Shown piece after piece: positions 21,027-30,938 of a stretch of DNA of 64,000 nt. This DNA comes from Streptomyces sp. G-G2 (GTDB taxonomy: Bacteria > Actinomycetota > Actinomycetes > Streptomycetales > Streptomycetaceae), in NCBI RefSeq assembly GCF_030063135.1, contig NZ_JASISO010000006.1:177137-241136 (forward strand), written 5' to 3'. The notes under the pieces are model-generated. The model searched no databases. It was not told the DNA's origin and worked only from the letters and a program-made list of their open reading frames with translations. Both the position numbers and the translations under genes were made by a program. Numbering within the stretch: position 1 is the stretch's first letter; every line of letters begins with the position of its first letter.

Positions 21027-21086
21027 CGCGCGGGACGAGGGGTCGGCTCGGGCGCGCGGGACGAGAGGTCGGGCTCAGGCGCGCGG
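21027..21086. repeat. 26-27 base imperfect tandem repeat at the 3' end of the UDP-glucose dehydrogenase gene
   Basis: Copies beginning CGCGCGGG start at 21027, 21053 and 21080, the first two followed by ACGAG-GGTCGG-CTC. The last partial copy lies inside the coding end of the dehydrogenase gene, so the array looks like a duplication outward from the stop codon. Confidence 0.6.
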
Positions 21087-22415
21087 GCGCCCCATCGCGC
21101 GGTAGGTCCAGCCCGCCGCCCGCCACCGTGCGGAGTCCAGCGCGTTGCGCCCGTCCAGGATCAGCCGGTCCGACACCAGCGGGCCCAGCGCCGCCGGGTC
21201 CAGCTCGCGGAACTCGCGCCATTCGGTGAGGTGCAGGACCACGTCCGCGCCCGTGACCGCCGCCACCGCGGAGTCGGCGTAGGCCAGGGTCGGGAAGACC
21301 CGACGGGCGTTGTCCATGCCCTTGGGGTCGTACACGGTGACCTGGCCGCCCTGGAGGTGGATCTGACCCGCCACGTTCAGCGCGGGCGAGTCCCGTACGT
21401 CGTCCGAGTCCGGCTTGAAGGTGGCCCCGAGCACGGCGACGCGCTTGCCGAGGAAGGAGCCGCCGACCGCGTCCCGGGCCAGCTCGACCATGTGCCCGCG
21501 GCGCCGCATGTTGATGGAGTCGACCTCGCGCAGGAAGGTCAGCGCCTGGTCGGCGCCCAGCTCGCCCGCCCGCGCCATGAAGGCCCGGATGTCCTTGGGC
21601 AGGCAGCCGCCGCCGAAGCCGATCCCGGCGCGCAGGAACTTCGCGCCGATCCGGTCGTCGTGCCCGATCGCCTCGGCCAGCTTGGCCACGTCGCCGCCCG
21701 CCGCCTCGCAGACCTCGGCCATCGCGTTGATGAAGGAGATCTTCGTGGCGAGGAAGGAGTTCGCGGCGGTCTTGACCAGTTCGGCCGTCGGGAAGTCGGT
21801 GACCACCAGCGGCGAACCCTCGCCGAGCGGGACCGCGTACACCTCGCGCAGCACCTTCTCCGCGGACTCGCCCTGGACGCCGATCACGATCCGGTCCGGG
21901 TGCAGGGTGTCCTGGACCGCGAAGCCCTCCCGCAGGAACTCCGGGTTCCAGGCCAGCTCCACGTCGGCGCCCGCCGGGGCCAGTTCGGCCAGCCGGGCCG
22001 CCAGCCGCTCGGCCGAGCCCACCGGCACGGTGGACTTGCCGACCACCAGCGCGGGCCGGGTCAGGTGCGGGGCCAGCGATTCCATCGCGGAGTCGACATA
22101 GGACATGTCGCAGGCGTACTCGCCGTGCTTCTGCGGGGTGTTCACACAGACGAAGTGGACGTCGCCGAAGGCGCCGACCTCCTCCCAGGAGGTGGTGAAG
22201 CGCAGTCGGCCGCTGGAGCCCGGCAGGCCGGCGACGTGCGCGCCGAGTAGTTCCTCCAGTCCGGGTTCGTACATCGGGACCCGGCCCGCGGCCAGCATCT
22301 CGATCTTCTCCGGGACGATGTCCAGCCCCAGCACCTCGAAGCCCAGTTCGGCCATGGCGGCGGCGTGGGTGGCGCCGAGATACCCGGTGCCGATCACGGT
22401 GATCTTGGGGGCCAT
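21075..22415 (-). CDS. UDP-glucose 6-dehydrogenase
   Basis: A 446-residue NAD-dependent enzyme oxidising UDP-glucose to UDP-glucuronate for envelope polysaccharides. The N-terminal Rossmann motif is VIGTGYLGATHAAAMAELG; the active-site segment FGGGCLPKD carries the thioester Cys271. The central NPEFLREG and the C-terminal GATFKPDSDDVRDSPAL are also diagnostic. The ATG at 22415 has GGAG upstream. The gene stands alone and is divergent from the acyl-CoA dehydrogenase. Confidence 0.94.
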   Translation of the reverse strand: MAPKITVIGTGYLGATHAAAMAELGFEVLGLDIVPEKIEMLAAGRVPMYEPGLEELLGAHVAGLPGSSGRLRFTTSWEEVGAFGDVHFVCVNTPQKHGEYACDMSYVDSAMESLAPHLTRPALVVGKSTVPVGSAERLAARLAELAPAGADVELAWNPEFLREGFAVQDTLHPDRIVIGVQGESAEKVLREVYAVPLGEGSPLVVTDFPTAELVKTAANSFLATKISFINAMAEVCEAAGGDVAKLAEAIGHDDRIGAKFLRAGIGFGGGCLPKDIRAFMARAGELGADQALTFLREVDSINMRRRGHMVELARDAVGGSFLGKRVAVLGATFKPDSDDVRDSPALNVAGQIHLQGGQVTVYDPKGMDNARRVFPTLAYADSAVAAVTGADVVLHLTEWREFRELDPAALGPLVSDRLILDGRNALDSARWRAAGWTYRAMGRPRA

Positions 22416-22611
22416 ACGTGCTCCAAAGGTGCGGGGCCGATTGCGGCCACCGAGCATAGTCGGGCCCGGACGGGGGGACGTTCCCCCGTGTCCCGCCCCT
22501 GCTGTCACGCAGCTCACGTGCGACTCACGTATGCGTGGAGGGGCCGGGACACTAAGCTCAGGGTTACTTAACGGTAGTTAGCATCACGCATCACCTTGGG
22601 GAGTGAGAGTC

Positions 22612-23784
22612 TTGGCGGGTTCTGCCGACTTCGACCTGTACCGCCCGGCCGAGGAGCACGACATGCTCCGCGAGTCGGTCCGCTCGCTCGCCGAGGCCAA
22701 GATCCTGCCGTTCGCGGCCGCCGTCGACGAGGAGTCCCGCTTCCCGCAGGAGGCCCTCGACGCGCTCGTCGCCAGCGACCTGCACGCCGTCCACGTTCCG
22801 GAGAGCTACGGCGGCGCGGGCGCCGACGCCCTCGCCACCGTGATCGTGATCGAGGAAGTGGCCCGCGTCTGCGCCTCCTCCTCGCTGATCCCGGCGGTCA
22901 ACAAGCTCGGTTCGCTCCCGGTGATCCTCTCCGGCTCCGAGGAGCTGAAGGCGAAGTACCTCGGCCCGCTGGCCAAGGGCGACGCGATGTTCTCGTACGC
23001 CCTCTCCGAGCCCGACGCGGGCTCGGACGCGGCGGGCATGAAGACCCGCGCGGTGCGCGACGGCGACTTCTGGGTGCTCAACGGAGTCAAGCGCTGGATC
23101 ACCAACGCGGGCGTCTCCGAGTACTACACCGTGATGGCCGTCACCGACCCGGAGAAGCGCTCCAAGGGCATCAGCGCCTTCGTCGTCGAGAAGAGCGACG
23201 AGGGCGTCTCCTTCGGCGCCCCGGAGAAGAAGCTCGGCATCAAGGGCTCGCCGACCCGCGAGGTCTACCTCGACAACGTGCGCATCCCGGCCGACCGCAT
23301 GATCGGCGCCGAGGGCACCGGCTTCGCGACCGCCATGAAGACCCTGGACCACACCCGCATCACCATCGCGGCCCAGGCGATCGGCATCGCCCAGGGCGCC
23401 CTGGACTACGCCAAGGGCTACGTCCAGGAGCGCAAGCAGTTCGGCAAGCCGATCGGCGACTTCCAGGGCGTGCAGTTCATGCTCGCGGACATGGCCATGA
23501 AGCTGGAGGCCGCCCGCCAGCTGACGTACGCGGCCGCCGCCCGCTCCGAGCGCGTCTCCGCCGGAGGCCCCCACGAGGACCTCACGTTCTTCGGCGCGGC
23601 CGCCAAGTGCTTCGCCTCCGACGTGGCCATGGAGGTCACCACGGACGCCGTCCAACTGCTCGGCGGCTACGGCTACACCCGCGACTACCCGGTCGAGCGC
23701 ATGATGCGCGACGCCAAGATCACCCAGATCTATGAGGGAACCAACCAGGTCCAGCGCATCGTCATGGCACGTAACCTGCCGTAA
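22612..23784 (+). CDS. Acyl-CoA dehydrogenase
   Basis: A flavin-dependent acyl-CoA dehydrogenase of about 390 residues. SYALSEPDAGSDAAGMKTRA is the FAD/substrate signature, EKKLGIKGSPT is typical, and IYEGTNQVQRIVMAR holds the catalytic-base Glu near residue 373. The best start is TTG at 22612, with GGGGAG eight bases before it; GTG at 22603 sits too close to that ribosome site. It resembles the FadE25 lineage near purE/purK in mycobacteria. An AT-rich TAAC-GGTA-GTTA inverted repeat at 22569-22580 may be the promoter or operator. Confidence 0.92.
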   Translation: MAGSADFDLYRPAEEHDMLRESVRSLAEAKILPFAAAVDEESRFPQEALDALVASDLHAVHVPESYGGAGADALATVIVIEEVARVCASSSLIPAVNKLGSLPVILSGSEELKAKYLGPLAKGDAMFSYALSEPDAGSDAAGMKTRAVRDGDFWVLNGVKRWITNAGVSEYYTVMAVTDPEKRSKGISAFVVEKSDEGVSFGAPEKKLGIKGSPTREVYLDNVRIPADRMIGAEGTGFATAMKTLDHTRITIAAQAIGIAQGALDYAKGYVQERKQFGKPIGDFQGVQFMLADMAMKLEAARQLTYAAAARSERVSAGGPHEDLTFFGAAAKCFASDVAMEVTTDAVQLLGGYGYTRDYPVERMMRDAKITQIYEGTNQVQRIVMARNLP

Positions 23785-23794
23785 CGCGCGCCAC

Positions 23795-23825
23795 GGCCGG
23801 AGGGGGTCACGGACCTCCTCCGGCC
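23795..23825 (+). terminator. Terminator hairpin after acyl-CoA dehydrogenase
   Basis: A 12-base stem with one mismatch (23795-23806 with 23814-23825) and a 7-base loop lies 11 bases after the stop. Confidence 0.75.
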
Positions 23826-23889
23826 TTCGCATGTCCCCGGGTGGGCTAAATTTGGTCCTTCGTGCGCCCGATTCTGCTGTGGAGAAGAT

Positions 23890-24972
23890 ATGACGCAAGC
23901 GATCCTGCTGGTCGGTGGGCAGGGGACGCGACTGCGCCCTGTCACGGTGAACACCCCGAAGCCGATGGTCGCGGCCGCCGGTGTGCCGTTCCTCGCCCAT
24001 CAGATAGCCAGGGCCGCCGACGCGGGCGTCACGCACATCGTGATGGCCACCTGCTACCTGGCCGAGGTCTTCGAGCCCTACTTCGGTGACGGCTCCGCCT
24101 TCGGAGTCCACCTCGAATACGTCGTCGAGGACGAGCCCCTCGGCACCGGCGGCGCCATCCGCAACGCGGCCGAACTGCTCACCGGCGGCCCCGACGAGCC
24201 CGTCCTCGTCTTCAACGGCGACATCCTGACCGGCCTGGACATCCGCGGCCTGGTCGATTCCCACGTGGCCGCCGACGCCGACGTCTCCATGCACCTGGTG
24301 CGTGTCGAGGACCCGCGCGCGTTCGGTCTCGTGCCCACCGACTCCGAGGGGCGGGTGCTGGCCTTCACCGAGAAGCCGCAGACGCCCGAGGAGATCGTGA
24401 CCGACCAGATCAACGCGGGCTGCTACGTCTTCCGCCGCTCGGTGATCGATTCGATCCCGGCCGGCCGCGCGGTCTCCGTCGAGCGCGAGACGTTCCCCGG
24501 ACTGCTCGCCTCGGGCGCCAAGCTCCACGGCAAGACCGAGGACACCTACTGGCTGGACCTCGGCAAGCCCGAGTCCTTCGTCCAGGCCTCCGCCGATCTG
24601 GTCCGCGGCATCGTGAGCTCCCCGGCCGTTCCCGGCCCGCGCGGCGAGGCACTCGTTCTGCCCGGTGCACAGGTGGCGGACGACGCGAAGGTTTCGGGAG
24701 GTACCGTTGTAGGGGTCGGCGCCCGGATCGAGTCGGGTGCCGTCGTCCTGGGTTCCATCGTGCTGGACGGCGCCGTCATCGGTCCGGACACGCACGTGAC
24801 CGCCAGCCTGATCGGGGCCGGCGCCGCCGTGGGCGCGCGCACGGTGCTGGACGGCGCGGTCATCGGGGACGGCGCACTGGTGGGGGCCGACAACGAACTT
24901 CGCGCGGGGGTGCGGGTGTGGTGCGGGGCTGAACTGCCCCCCGCCGCCGTGCGCTTCTCCTCGGACCGGTGA
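23890..24972 (+). CDS. manC: Mannose-1-phosphate guanylyltransferase (GDP-mannose pyrophosphorylase)
   Basis: A 360-residue sugar-phosphate nucleotidyltransferase. It has the signature LLVGGQGTRLRPVTVNTPKPM, LGTGGAIRNA, VFNGDIL and FTEKP in the catalytic half, and a left-handed beta-helix hexapeptide C-terminus (VVGVGARIESGAVVLGS, GAVIGDGAL). Its position matches S. coelicolor manC, which makes GDP-mannose for glycoprotein mannosylation and envelope glycans. A glycosyltransferase of the dolichol-phosphate-mannose synthase type follows after 52 bases, supporting mannose as substrate. Glucose-1-phosphate thymidylyltransferases share these motifs, so nucleotide and sugar are inferred from context. 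Confidence 0.85.
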   Translation: MTQAILLVGGQGTRLRPVTVNTPKPMVAAAGVPFLAHQIARAADAGVTHIVMATCYLAEVFEPYFGDGSAFGVHLEYVVEDEPLGTGGAIRNAAELLTGGPDEPVLVFNGDILTGLDIRGLVDSHVAADADVSMHLVRVEDPRAFGLVPTDSEGRVLAFTEKPQTPEEIVTDQINAGCYVFRRSVIDSIPAGRAVSVERETFPGLLASGAKLHGKTEDTYWLDLGKPESFVQASADLVRGIVSSPAVPGPRGEALVLPGAQVADDAKVSGGTVVGVGARIESGAVVLGSIVLDGAVIGPDTHVTASLIGAGAAVGARTVLDGAVIGDGALVGADNELRAGVRVWCGAELPPAAVRFSSDR

Positions 24973-25024
24973 CTCCGGGGCCGGTGGATACGCGTACCGA
25001 CCGACTTCAGTGAGGCATAACCCT

Positions 25025-25846
<822 letters not shown>

Positions 25847-25861
25847 CCTGACGGCCGGATG

Positions 25862-25904
25862 ACGCGAAGGGCCCACCGGACGTCGTCCGGTGGGCCCTTC
25901 GCGT
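25862..25904. terminator. Bidirectional terminator hairpin
   Basis: A perfect 20-base stem (25862-25881 with 25885-25904) with a GTC loop sits between the convergent glycosyltransferase and LCP genes. Confidence 0.88.
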
Positions 25905-25926
25905 ACGGTGCGCCCCGGTCACGGCA

Positions 25927-27246
25927 CTAGTTGGCCGTCACGGTCACCTTCTGGTCGCCCTGGATCTGCTTGACCAGCTGCTGCATCTTCGTCTTGTCCC
26001 AGATCAGGTTGCCGCCGCGCTCGCCCGAGATCGGCATGTTCATCGAGACGCCGTCCCCGCCGCTGATGCCCTTCATCGCGAAGAACATCTCGCCCAGGTC
26101 GAACAGCCCCATGTCCTTGTCCACGATCAGCGTGTCCAGCCCCGCGCCCAGCGTCGGGTAGAGCCGGAACGGGTTCATGATCGTGCCCGGGGTGGCCGCC
26201 TGGTGCGCCAGCGTCGCCAGGAACTTCTGCTGGTTCTTGGTCCGCGCCAGGTCCGACTCGGCGAAGGCGTAGCGGGTGCGTACGAACGCCAGGGCCTGCT
26301 GACCGTTGAGGGTCTGCTCGCCCGCCTTGAAGTCGGCGCCCGACTTCTCGTCCTTGAAGCCCTTCTCGATGTTCATGTCCACACCGCCGAGCGCGTCCAC
26401 GATGTTCGCGAAGCCCGCGAAGCCGATCTCGGCGTAGTGGTCGATGCGCAGGCCCGTGTTGAACTCCACGGTGCGCACCAGCAGTTCCGGACCGTCGTCG
26501 GCGTACGCCGCGTTCAGCTTCTCCCGCTTGCCCTTGCCCGGGAACTTCTTGCCGGACTGGGAGCCGATGAAGGACGGGATCTCCACGTCGGAGTCGCGCG
26601 GCAGCGAGACCATCGTGTTCCCGCTGGAGCAGGCCGCCAGGATCATCATCGAGTCGGTCCGCTTGCCCTCGGCCGAACCGGTGTGCAGCTTCTTCTTGTC
26701 CTCGTCGGTCATGCCCTCGCGGCTGTCGGAGCCGACGATGAGGTACGTCGTGCAGTCGCCCTCCTTGGGGCGCTCGATCACCTTGGAGAGGTCGACCTCG
26801 CGGCGCACCTTGGAGTCGGCCCAGAAGTAGGTGCCGACGGTGGTCACGACCAGCGCCGAGACCAGCACGATCGATCCGATCTTGATCCGTCTGCGCCAGT
26901 CCGGGGCCGGGCCCGGGGCGCGCCCCGGACGGCCCGGGCCGTCCCCGGGGCCACCGGGACCCGCGGGGCCGCCCGGGGCGCCGGGGGAACCGTAGACCTG
27001 GCCCGTGTTGTAGCCGGAGTCGTACGACTGCTGCTGGGGCGGTACGCCGTAGCCCGGCGGCGCCTGCGCGGGGCGGCCCTGCGGCGGCACGGGAGGCTGC
27101 CCGGACGGCCGTACCGGCGGCCGGGGCGGCTGCCGGCGCTGGACGTGCGGCATCCGCTGTGCGTCCTCGGGACGCGCCTGGGCGCCGCCGCGTCCGTACC
27201 GGTCGTCGCGGTTCTCGTTCCGCCGCCCATCAGGCCAGTCATTCAT
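25927..27246 (-). CDS. LCP (LytR-CpsA-Psr) family glycopolymer ligase
   Basis: A 439-residue membrane protein. A Pro/Gly/Gln-rich cytoplasmic N-terminus (about 1-115) is followed by one membrane helix (about 120-140) and the extracellular LCP domain. Key residues are seen in LIVGSDSREG, RTDSMMI, SLPRDSDVEIP (catalytic Arg), KLNAAYADDGPE, IDHYAEI and FVRTRYAFAESDLART. LCP enzymes transfer polyprenyl-pyrophosphate-linked glycopolymers to peptidoglycan. There is no LytR_C domain, unlike three of its paralogues here. It is divergent from a thioesterase gene. Confidence 0.9.
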   Translation of the reverse strand: MNDWPDGRRNENRDDRYGRGGAQARPEDAQRMPHVQRRQPPRPPVRPSGQPPVPPQGRPAQAPPGYGVPPQQQSYDSGYNTGQVYGSPGAPGGPAGPGGPGDGPGRPGRAPGPAPDWRRRIKIGSIVLVSALVVTTVGTYFWADSKVRREVDLSKVIERPKEGDCTTYLIVGSDSREGMTDEDKKKLHTGSAEGKRTDSMMILAACSSGNTMVSLPRDSDVEIPSFIGSQSGKKFPGKGKREKLNAAYADDGPELLVRTVEFNTGLRIDHYAEIGFAGFANIVDALGGVDMNIEKGFKDEKSGADFKAGEQTLNGQQALAFVRTRYAFAESDLARTKNQQKFLATLAHQAATPGTIMNPFRLYPTLGAGLDTLIVDKDMGLFDLGEMFFAMKGISGGDGVSMNMPISGERGGNLIWDKTKMQQLVKQIQGDQKVTVTAN

Positions 27247-27352
27247 GTGGACAAGGATGCCTGGCCGGACGGGGTGCCCGACAGGGCGGGTGGAGCTTCG
27301 TTCCGGTGCTGTTGCAGAGCTGATGCATCCGCGACAGCTTTAAGGTGGCGGT

Positions 27353-27901
27353 ATGACAGACACACCGGACGTGCGGGCGGCGGAGACGGCGGGCAAGCCC
27401 GTCTCGGCCTCGCGGACCACCCTCAGCCACATCATGACGGCCAACGACACCAATCTCCTCGGCACGGTCCACGGCGGTGTGATCATGAAGCTGGTGGACG
27501 ACGCGGCGGGCGCCGTTGCCGGACGCCACTCGGGCGGCCCCGCCGTCACCGCCTCCATGGACGAGATGGCGTTCCTCGCCCCGGTCCGGGTGGGCGACCT
27601 GGTCCACGTGAAGGCCCAGTGCAACTGGACCGGCCGCTCCTCCATGGAGATCGGCGTACGGGTCCTGGCCGAGCGGTGGAACGAGTCCACCCCCGCCACC
27701 CAGGTCGGCAGCGCCTACCTCGTCTTCACCGGCGTGGACGCCGAGGGCAAGCCGCGCACGGTCCCCCCGGTGCTCCCGGAGACCGACCAGGACCGCCGCC
27801 GCTACCAGGAGGCCGAGATCCGCCGCACCCACCGCCTGGCCCGCCGCCGCGCGATCATGGCCCTGCGCGAGGAAAGAGCGGCCCAAGGCTTCGACGCCTG
27901 A
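27353..27901 (+). CDS. Hotdog-fold acyl-CoA thioesterase
   Basis: A 182-residue YciA/ACOT-type thioesterase that hydrolyses acyl-CoA to fatty acid and CoA. HIMTANDTNLLGTVHGG carries the family's Asn/Asp and His, and FLAPVRVGDLVHV is the typical second strand pair. A charged C-terminal extension (RRRYQEAEIRRTHRLARRR) follows the fold. It stands alone between an LCP gene and an acyltransferase gene. Confidence 0.88.
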   Translation: MTDTPDVRAAETAGKPVSASRTTLSHIMTANDTNLLGTVHGGVIMKLVDDAAGAVAGRHSGGPAVTASMDEMAFLAPVRVGDLVHVKAQCNWTGRSSMEIGVRVLAERWNESTPATQVGSAYLVFTGVDAEGKPRTVPPVLPETDQDRRRYQEAEIRRTHRLARRRAIMALREERAAQGFDA

Positions 27902-28063
27902 ACCGGAACTGGGTGTTCCCGGTCACTCCCGCCGTGCACGGCCTGTGGGTCCGTGGGGGATCCCCGTAAAGTGTCGCGGACGTCCGCGGCTCGCGCGGCG
28001 GACCGGAACTCGGCTCTCCTGCCCTCCTGCCTACAGTCGGCCTCGCCGCGGAGTTGTCCTCAC

Positions 28064-29242
28064 ATGTCGACCGTCACACCGCCCCCGCCCCTGCGGGAGG
28101 CCGTCCACGCCCAGCCGGACCGCGGCACGAGGGGACCCAGGCGTCCCCGTCTCTACGTGCTCGACGGACTGCGCCTGATCGCGGCGCTCTCCGTGGTCGC
28201 CTTCCACTGGACCGGCGTCAACATCCACCCCGAGGTCTGGGGCCAGCGGGCCCAGACGGTGATGCCGACGGTCCACCGGTTCGGCGCCTACGGCTGGATG
28301 GGCGTCCAGCTGTTCTTCCTCATCAGCGGCTTCGTCATCTGCATGTCCTGCTGGGGCCGGTCGCCCCGGGACTACTTCACCTCCCGCGTGGTGCGCCTCT
28401 ACCCCGCCTACTGGGTGGGCATCGTCATCACCACCCTCGTGGTGAACTTCGCGGCCACGGTCCGCGCCGCCCGCAAGCCGATGAGCCTCAGCGACGTGCT
28501 GACCAACCTCACGATGCTGGAGCGCCCGCTCGGCGTCACCGAGGCGGACGGCGTCTACTGGACCCTCTGGATCGAGCTCCGGTTCTACCTGCTGTTCGCC
28601 ATCGTCGCCGTGATGGGCCTGACCTACCGGCGGGTGCTCGCCTTCTGCGGCATCTGGACGATCCTGGCCGTCATCACGCCGGGTACGGGCAGCAAGCTGA
28701 TGGACACCGTCTTCATGCCGCAGGACGCCCCGTACTTCATCGCGGGTGTGGCCATGTACCTGATCTACCGCTTCGGTGTGAACCCGATGCTGCTCGGAGT
28801 GGTCGCCTTCTCCTGGCTGTTCGCGCAGAACCGGCTGCACATCACGGTCGGCTCCTACGAGTACGAGGTCCACCACACCCTGTCCTGGCCGGTCATGGCC
28901 GTCATATCCGGCGCGAGCTTCCTGGTCATGCTCGCCGTTTCGATGGGCGCCCTCAACTGGATCCGCTGGAAGTGGCTGACGGTGGCGGGCGCGCTGACGT
29001 ACCCCGTGTACCTGCTCCACCAGGAGCTGGGCTGGGCCATGATCCGCTGGGGCCGCGACCACGGCATCGCCCCCTGCCCGCTGCTCGCGATGTGCCTGGC
29101 CGCCATCCTCACGCTGGCCTGGCTCGTCCACCGGTACGCCGAGCGTCCGCTGTCCGCGCTGCTCAAGCGGCTGCTGGACGGGGCGCGGGGCCCCCGGGGA
29201 GCGCTGCCGAAGACCGACCCGCCCGTACGCGCCCGCCCCTGA
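28064..29242 (+). CDS. Acyltransferase 3 family membrane protein
   Basis: A 392-residue integral membrane O-acyltransferase of the OafA/WecH type with about ten hydrophobic helices. YVLDGLRLIAALSVVAFHW has the catalytic His and the family RxxAxxxVxxxH pattern. FFLISGFVICMS and the later FTSRVVRLYPAYW (arginine motif) are also diagnostic. It would acetylate or acylate an envelope glycan. The ATG at 28064 is preferred; 37 upstream codons are open but lack hydrophobic or family features. It lies beside glycosyltransferase and LCP genes. Confidence 0.87.
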   Translation: MSTVTPPPPLREAVHAQPDRGTRGPRRPRLYVLDGLRLIAALSVVAFHWTGVNIHPEVWGQRAQTVMPTVHRFGAYGWMGVQLFFLISGFVICMSCWGRSPRDYFTSRVVRLYPAYWVGIVITTLVVNFAATVRAARKPMSLSDVLTNLTMLERPLGVTEADGVYWTLWIELRFYLLFAIVAVMGLTYRRVLAFCGIWTILAVITPGTGSKLMDTVFMPQDAPYFIAGVAMYLIYRFGVNPMLLGVVAFSWLFAQNRLHITVGSYEYEVHHTLSWPVMAVISGASFLVMLAVSMGALNWIRWKWLTVAGALTYPVYLLHQELGWAMIRWGRDHGIAPCPLLAMCLAAILTLAWLVHRYAERPLSALLKRLLDGARGPRGALPKTDPPVRARP

Positions 29243-29327
29243 GCGGCGTCGCCCACCCCCGGGATTGGGCTTCGGCTCCACCGCTCATTTACCCTGGATC
29301 ATTGACCGATCCGGAAGGCATGAGCAG

Positions 29328-30854
29328 ATGACCACCAGCAGGACGGCCGTCGTGCCCGAAGCCGGCTCCGGACGGGAGTCGTCGGGCCCCGGACGCGGAG
29401 GGGCGCCCCGCGCACAGCGCGCCTCCCGCGCGTCCCGCCTCGACTGGGTGTGGGCAGCGCTGCTGACCTTCGCGGTCACCACCATAGGCAGCGGCAACGC
29501 CCAGCCCTGGCGCGATGAGTTCGCCAGCTGGAACGCTGCCCTCCGTGACACCGACGACCTCGTCGCGATGCTCGGCCACGTCGACGCCGTCTCCGGTGCG
29601 TACTACCTGATCCTGCACGGCTGGGTCTGCGTCGTCGGCGACTCCGAGGCCATGCTCCGGATGCCGTCTGCCCTGGCCATGGCCGGAGCGGCGGCATTCG
29701 TCGTACTGGCGGCCCGTCACCTCTTCGACCGCCGCACCGCCGTCTTCGCCGGGCTGCTCTTCGCCCTGCTGCCCGCCGTCTCCAAGTACGGCCAGGAAGC
29801 GCGCTCGTACGCCTTCGTCGTCCTCGCGGTCGCCGCGGCCACCTGGCTGCTGCTGCGGGCGCTGGACCGGCCGACGGCGCCGCGCTGGCTGCCGTACTCC
29901 CTCGCGGTGGCCGCGGCGGGCCTCTTCCACGTGGTCTCCCTGCTCTTCCTGCTGCCCCACGCGATGATCGTGGTGCTGCGCTGGTGGCGCGCCCGCGCCT
30001 GGCGGCTGCCCGTCACCTTCACCGCCGCCGTCGTGGTCGGCCTGCTGCCGGTGATCCCGCTGGCCCTGCTCGGCCAGCGCCAGGTGGGCCGCCAGATCAG
30101 CTGGCTCAAGGTCCCGCACCTGCGCGGCATCGCGGACCTGTGGACCAACCTCTTCGCCTCCCCGATGGTCGCCCTCGGCATGGTCGCGGCCGCGTTGCTC
30201 CCGCTGGCCTGGAGCCGCGGACGGCGCCCCGCCGTCGAGGTGGGGCTGGTGGCCGCCGTCCCGATCGCGGTCGCCTGGGTGATCTCGCAGGGCAGCACCT
30301 CGTACTTCCTGGACCGCTACCTGCTCTTCACGCTGCCCGGCTGGGTGGTGCTCGCCGCGGCCGGTCTGGCGGCGCTGCGCCCGCGGGTGGTCGGCATGGC
30401 CGGCCTGGCCCTCCTGATCCTGCTCGGGGCCGCCGACCAGCGTCAGCTGCGGACGAAGTACGTGAAGGACCGCACCGACGGCCGGGCCGTGGCGGACATC
30501 ATCGGCAAGGACTACAAGCCCGGCGACGGCTTCGCGCCGGTCCGGGGTTCCGACCGCGTCTACATGATCGACTTCACGGTCGAGTACTACCTGCCCCCGC
30601 GGATCCAGCTCAAGGACGTCTTCGCCCAGCGCTCCGCGATCGCGAGCGACGACCTCTTTCCCGTCGAGTGCGACAAGCCGGCCGTCTGCCTGGACGGGAC
30701 GCGGCGGGTGTGGGTCGTCACCTGGAGCGGTACGAGCAACCCGTACCACAAGCTCCCCGAGCAGCAGGAGAAGGCGCTCAAGGACCACTACAAGGTGGTC
30801 CGGAGCACCAAGGCGGGCAACCTCCAGGTCACCCTGGTCGAGCGCAACCGCTGA
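29328..30854 (+). CDS. GT39/ArnT-like polytopic glycosyltransferase (mannosyltransferase-like)
   Basis: A 508-residue membrane protein of the GT-C fold. NAQPWRDEFASWNAA carries the acidic DE-type motif in the first extracellular loop, then about ten hydrophobic segments include SKYGQEARSYAFVVL, the QEARSY motif of ArnT/PMT-like enzymes. A soluble C-terminal domain (after about residue 400) has two Cys (VECDKPAVCLDG) likely to form a disulfide. Such enzymes take sugar from a polyprenyl phosphate donor. With manC and the Dpm-like enzyme nearby, mannose is the best guess. The start ATG at 29328 has AAGG upstream. Confidence 0.8.
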   Translation: MTTSRTAVVPEAGSGRESSGPGRGGAPRAQRASRASRLDWVWAALLTFAVTTIGSGNAQPWRDEFASWNAALRDTDDLVAMLGHVDAVSGAYYLILHGWVCVVGDSEAMLRMPSALAMAGAAAFVVLAARHLFDRRTAVFAGLLFALLPAVSKYGQEARSYAFVVLAVAAATWLLLRALDRPTAPRWLPYSLAVAAAGLFHVVSLLFLLPHAMIVVLRWWRARAWRLPVTFTAAVVVGLLPVIPLALLGQRQVGRQISWLKVPHLRGIADLWTNLFASPMVALGMVAAALLPLAWSRGRRPAVEVGLVAAVPIAVAWVISQGSTSYFLDRYLLFTLPGWVVLAAAGLAALRPRVVGMAGLALLILLGAADQRQLRTKYVKDRTDGRAVADIIGKDYKPGDGFAPVRGSDRVYMIDFTVEYYLPPRIQLKDVFAQRSAIASDDLFPVECDKPAVCLDGTRRVWVVTWSGTSNPYHKLPEQQEKALKDHYKVVRSTKAGNLQVTLVERNR

Positions 30855-30909
30855 CCCGGCGGCCGGTGATGCGGCGGCCGGTGATCCGGCAACCGCTGAC
30901 GCGGCGGCC
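30844..30909. repeat. Duplicated 3' end of the GT39-like gene
   Basis: The 21 bases at 30844-30864, which include the last codons and the TGA of the glycosyltransferase gene, recur at 30889-30909 with one change. Two 15-base CGGCGGCCGGTGAT units lie between them. Confidence 0.75.
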
Positions 30910-30938
30910 TCGGGGTGCGGGCGGGCGGGCCGAGCGGC

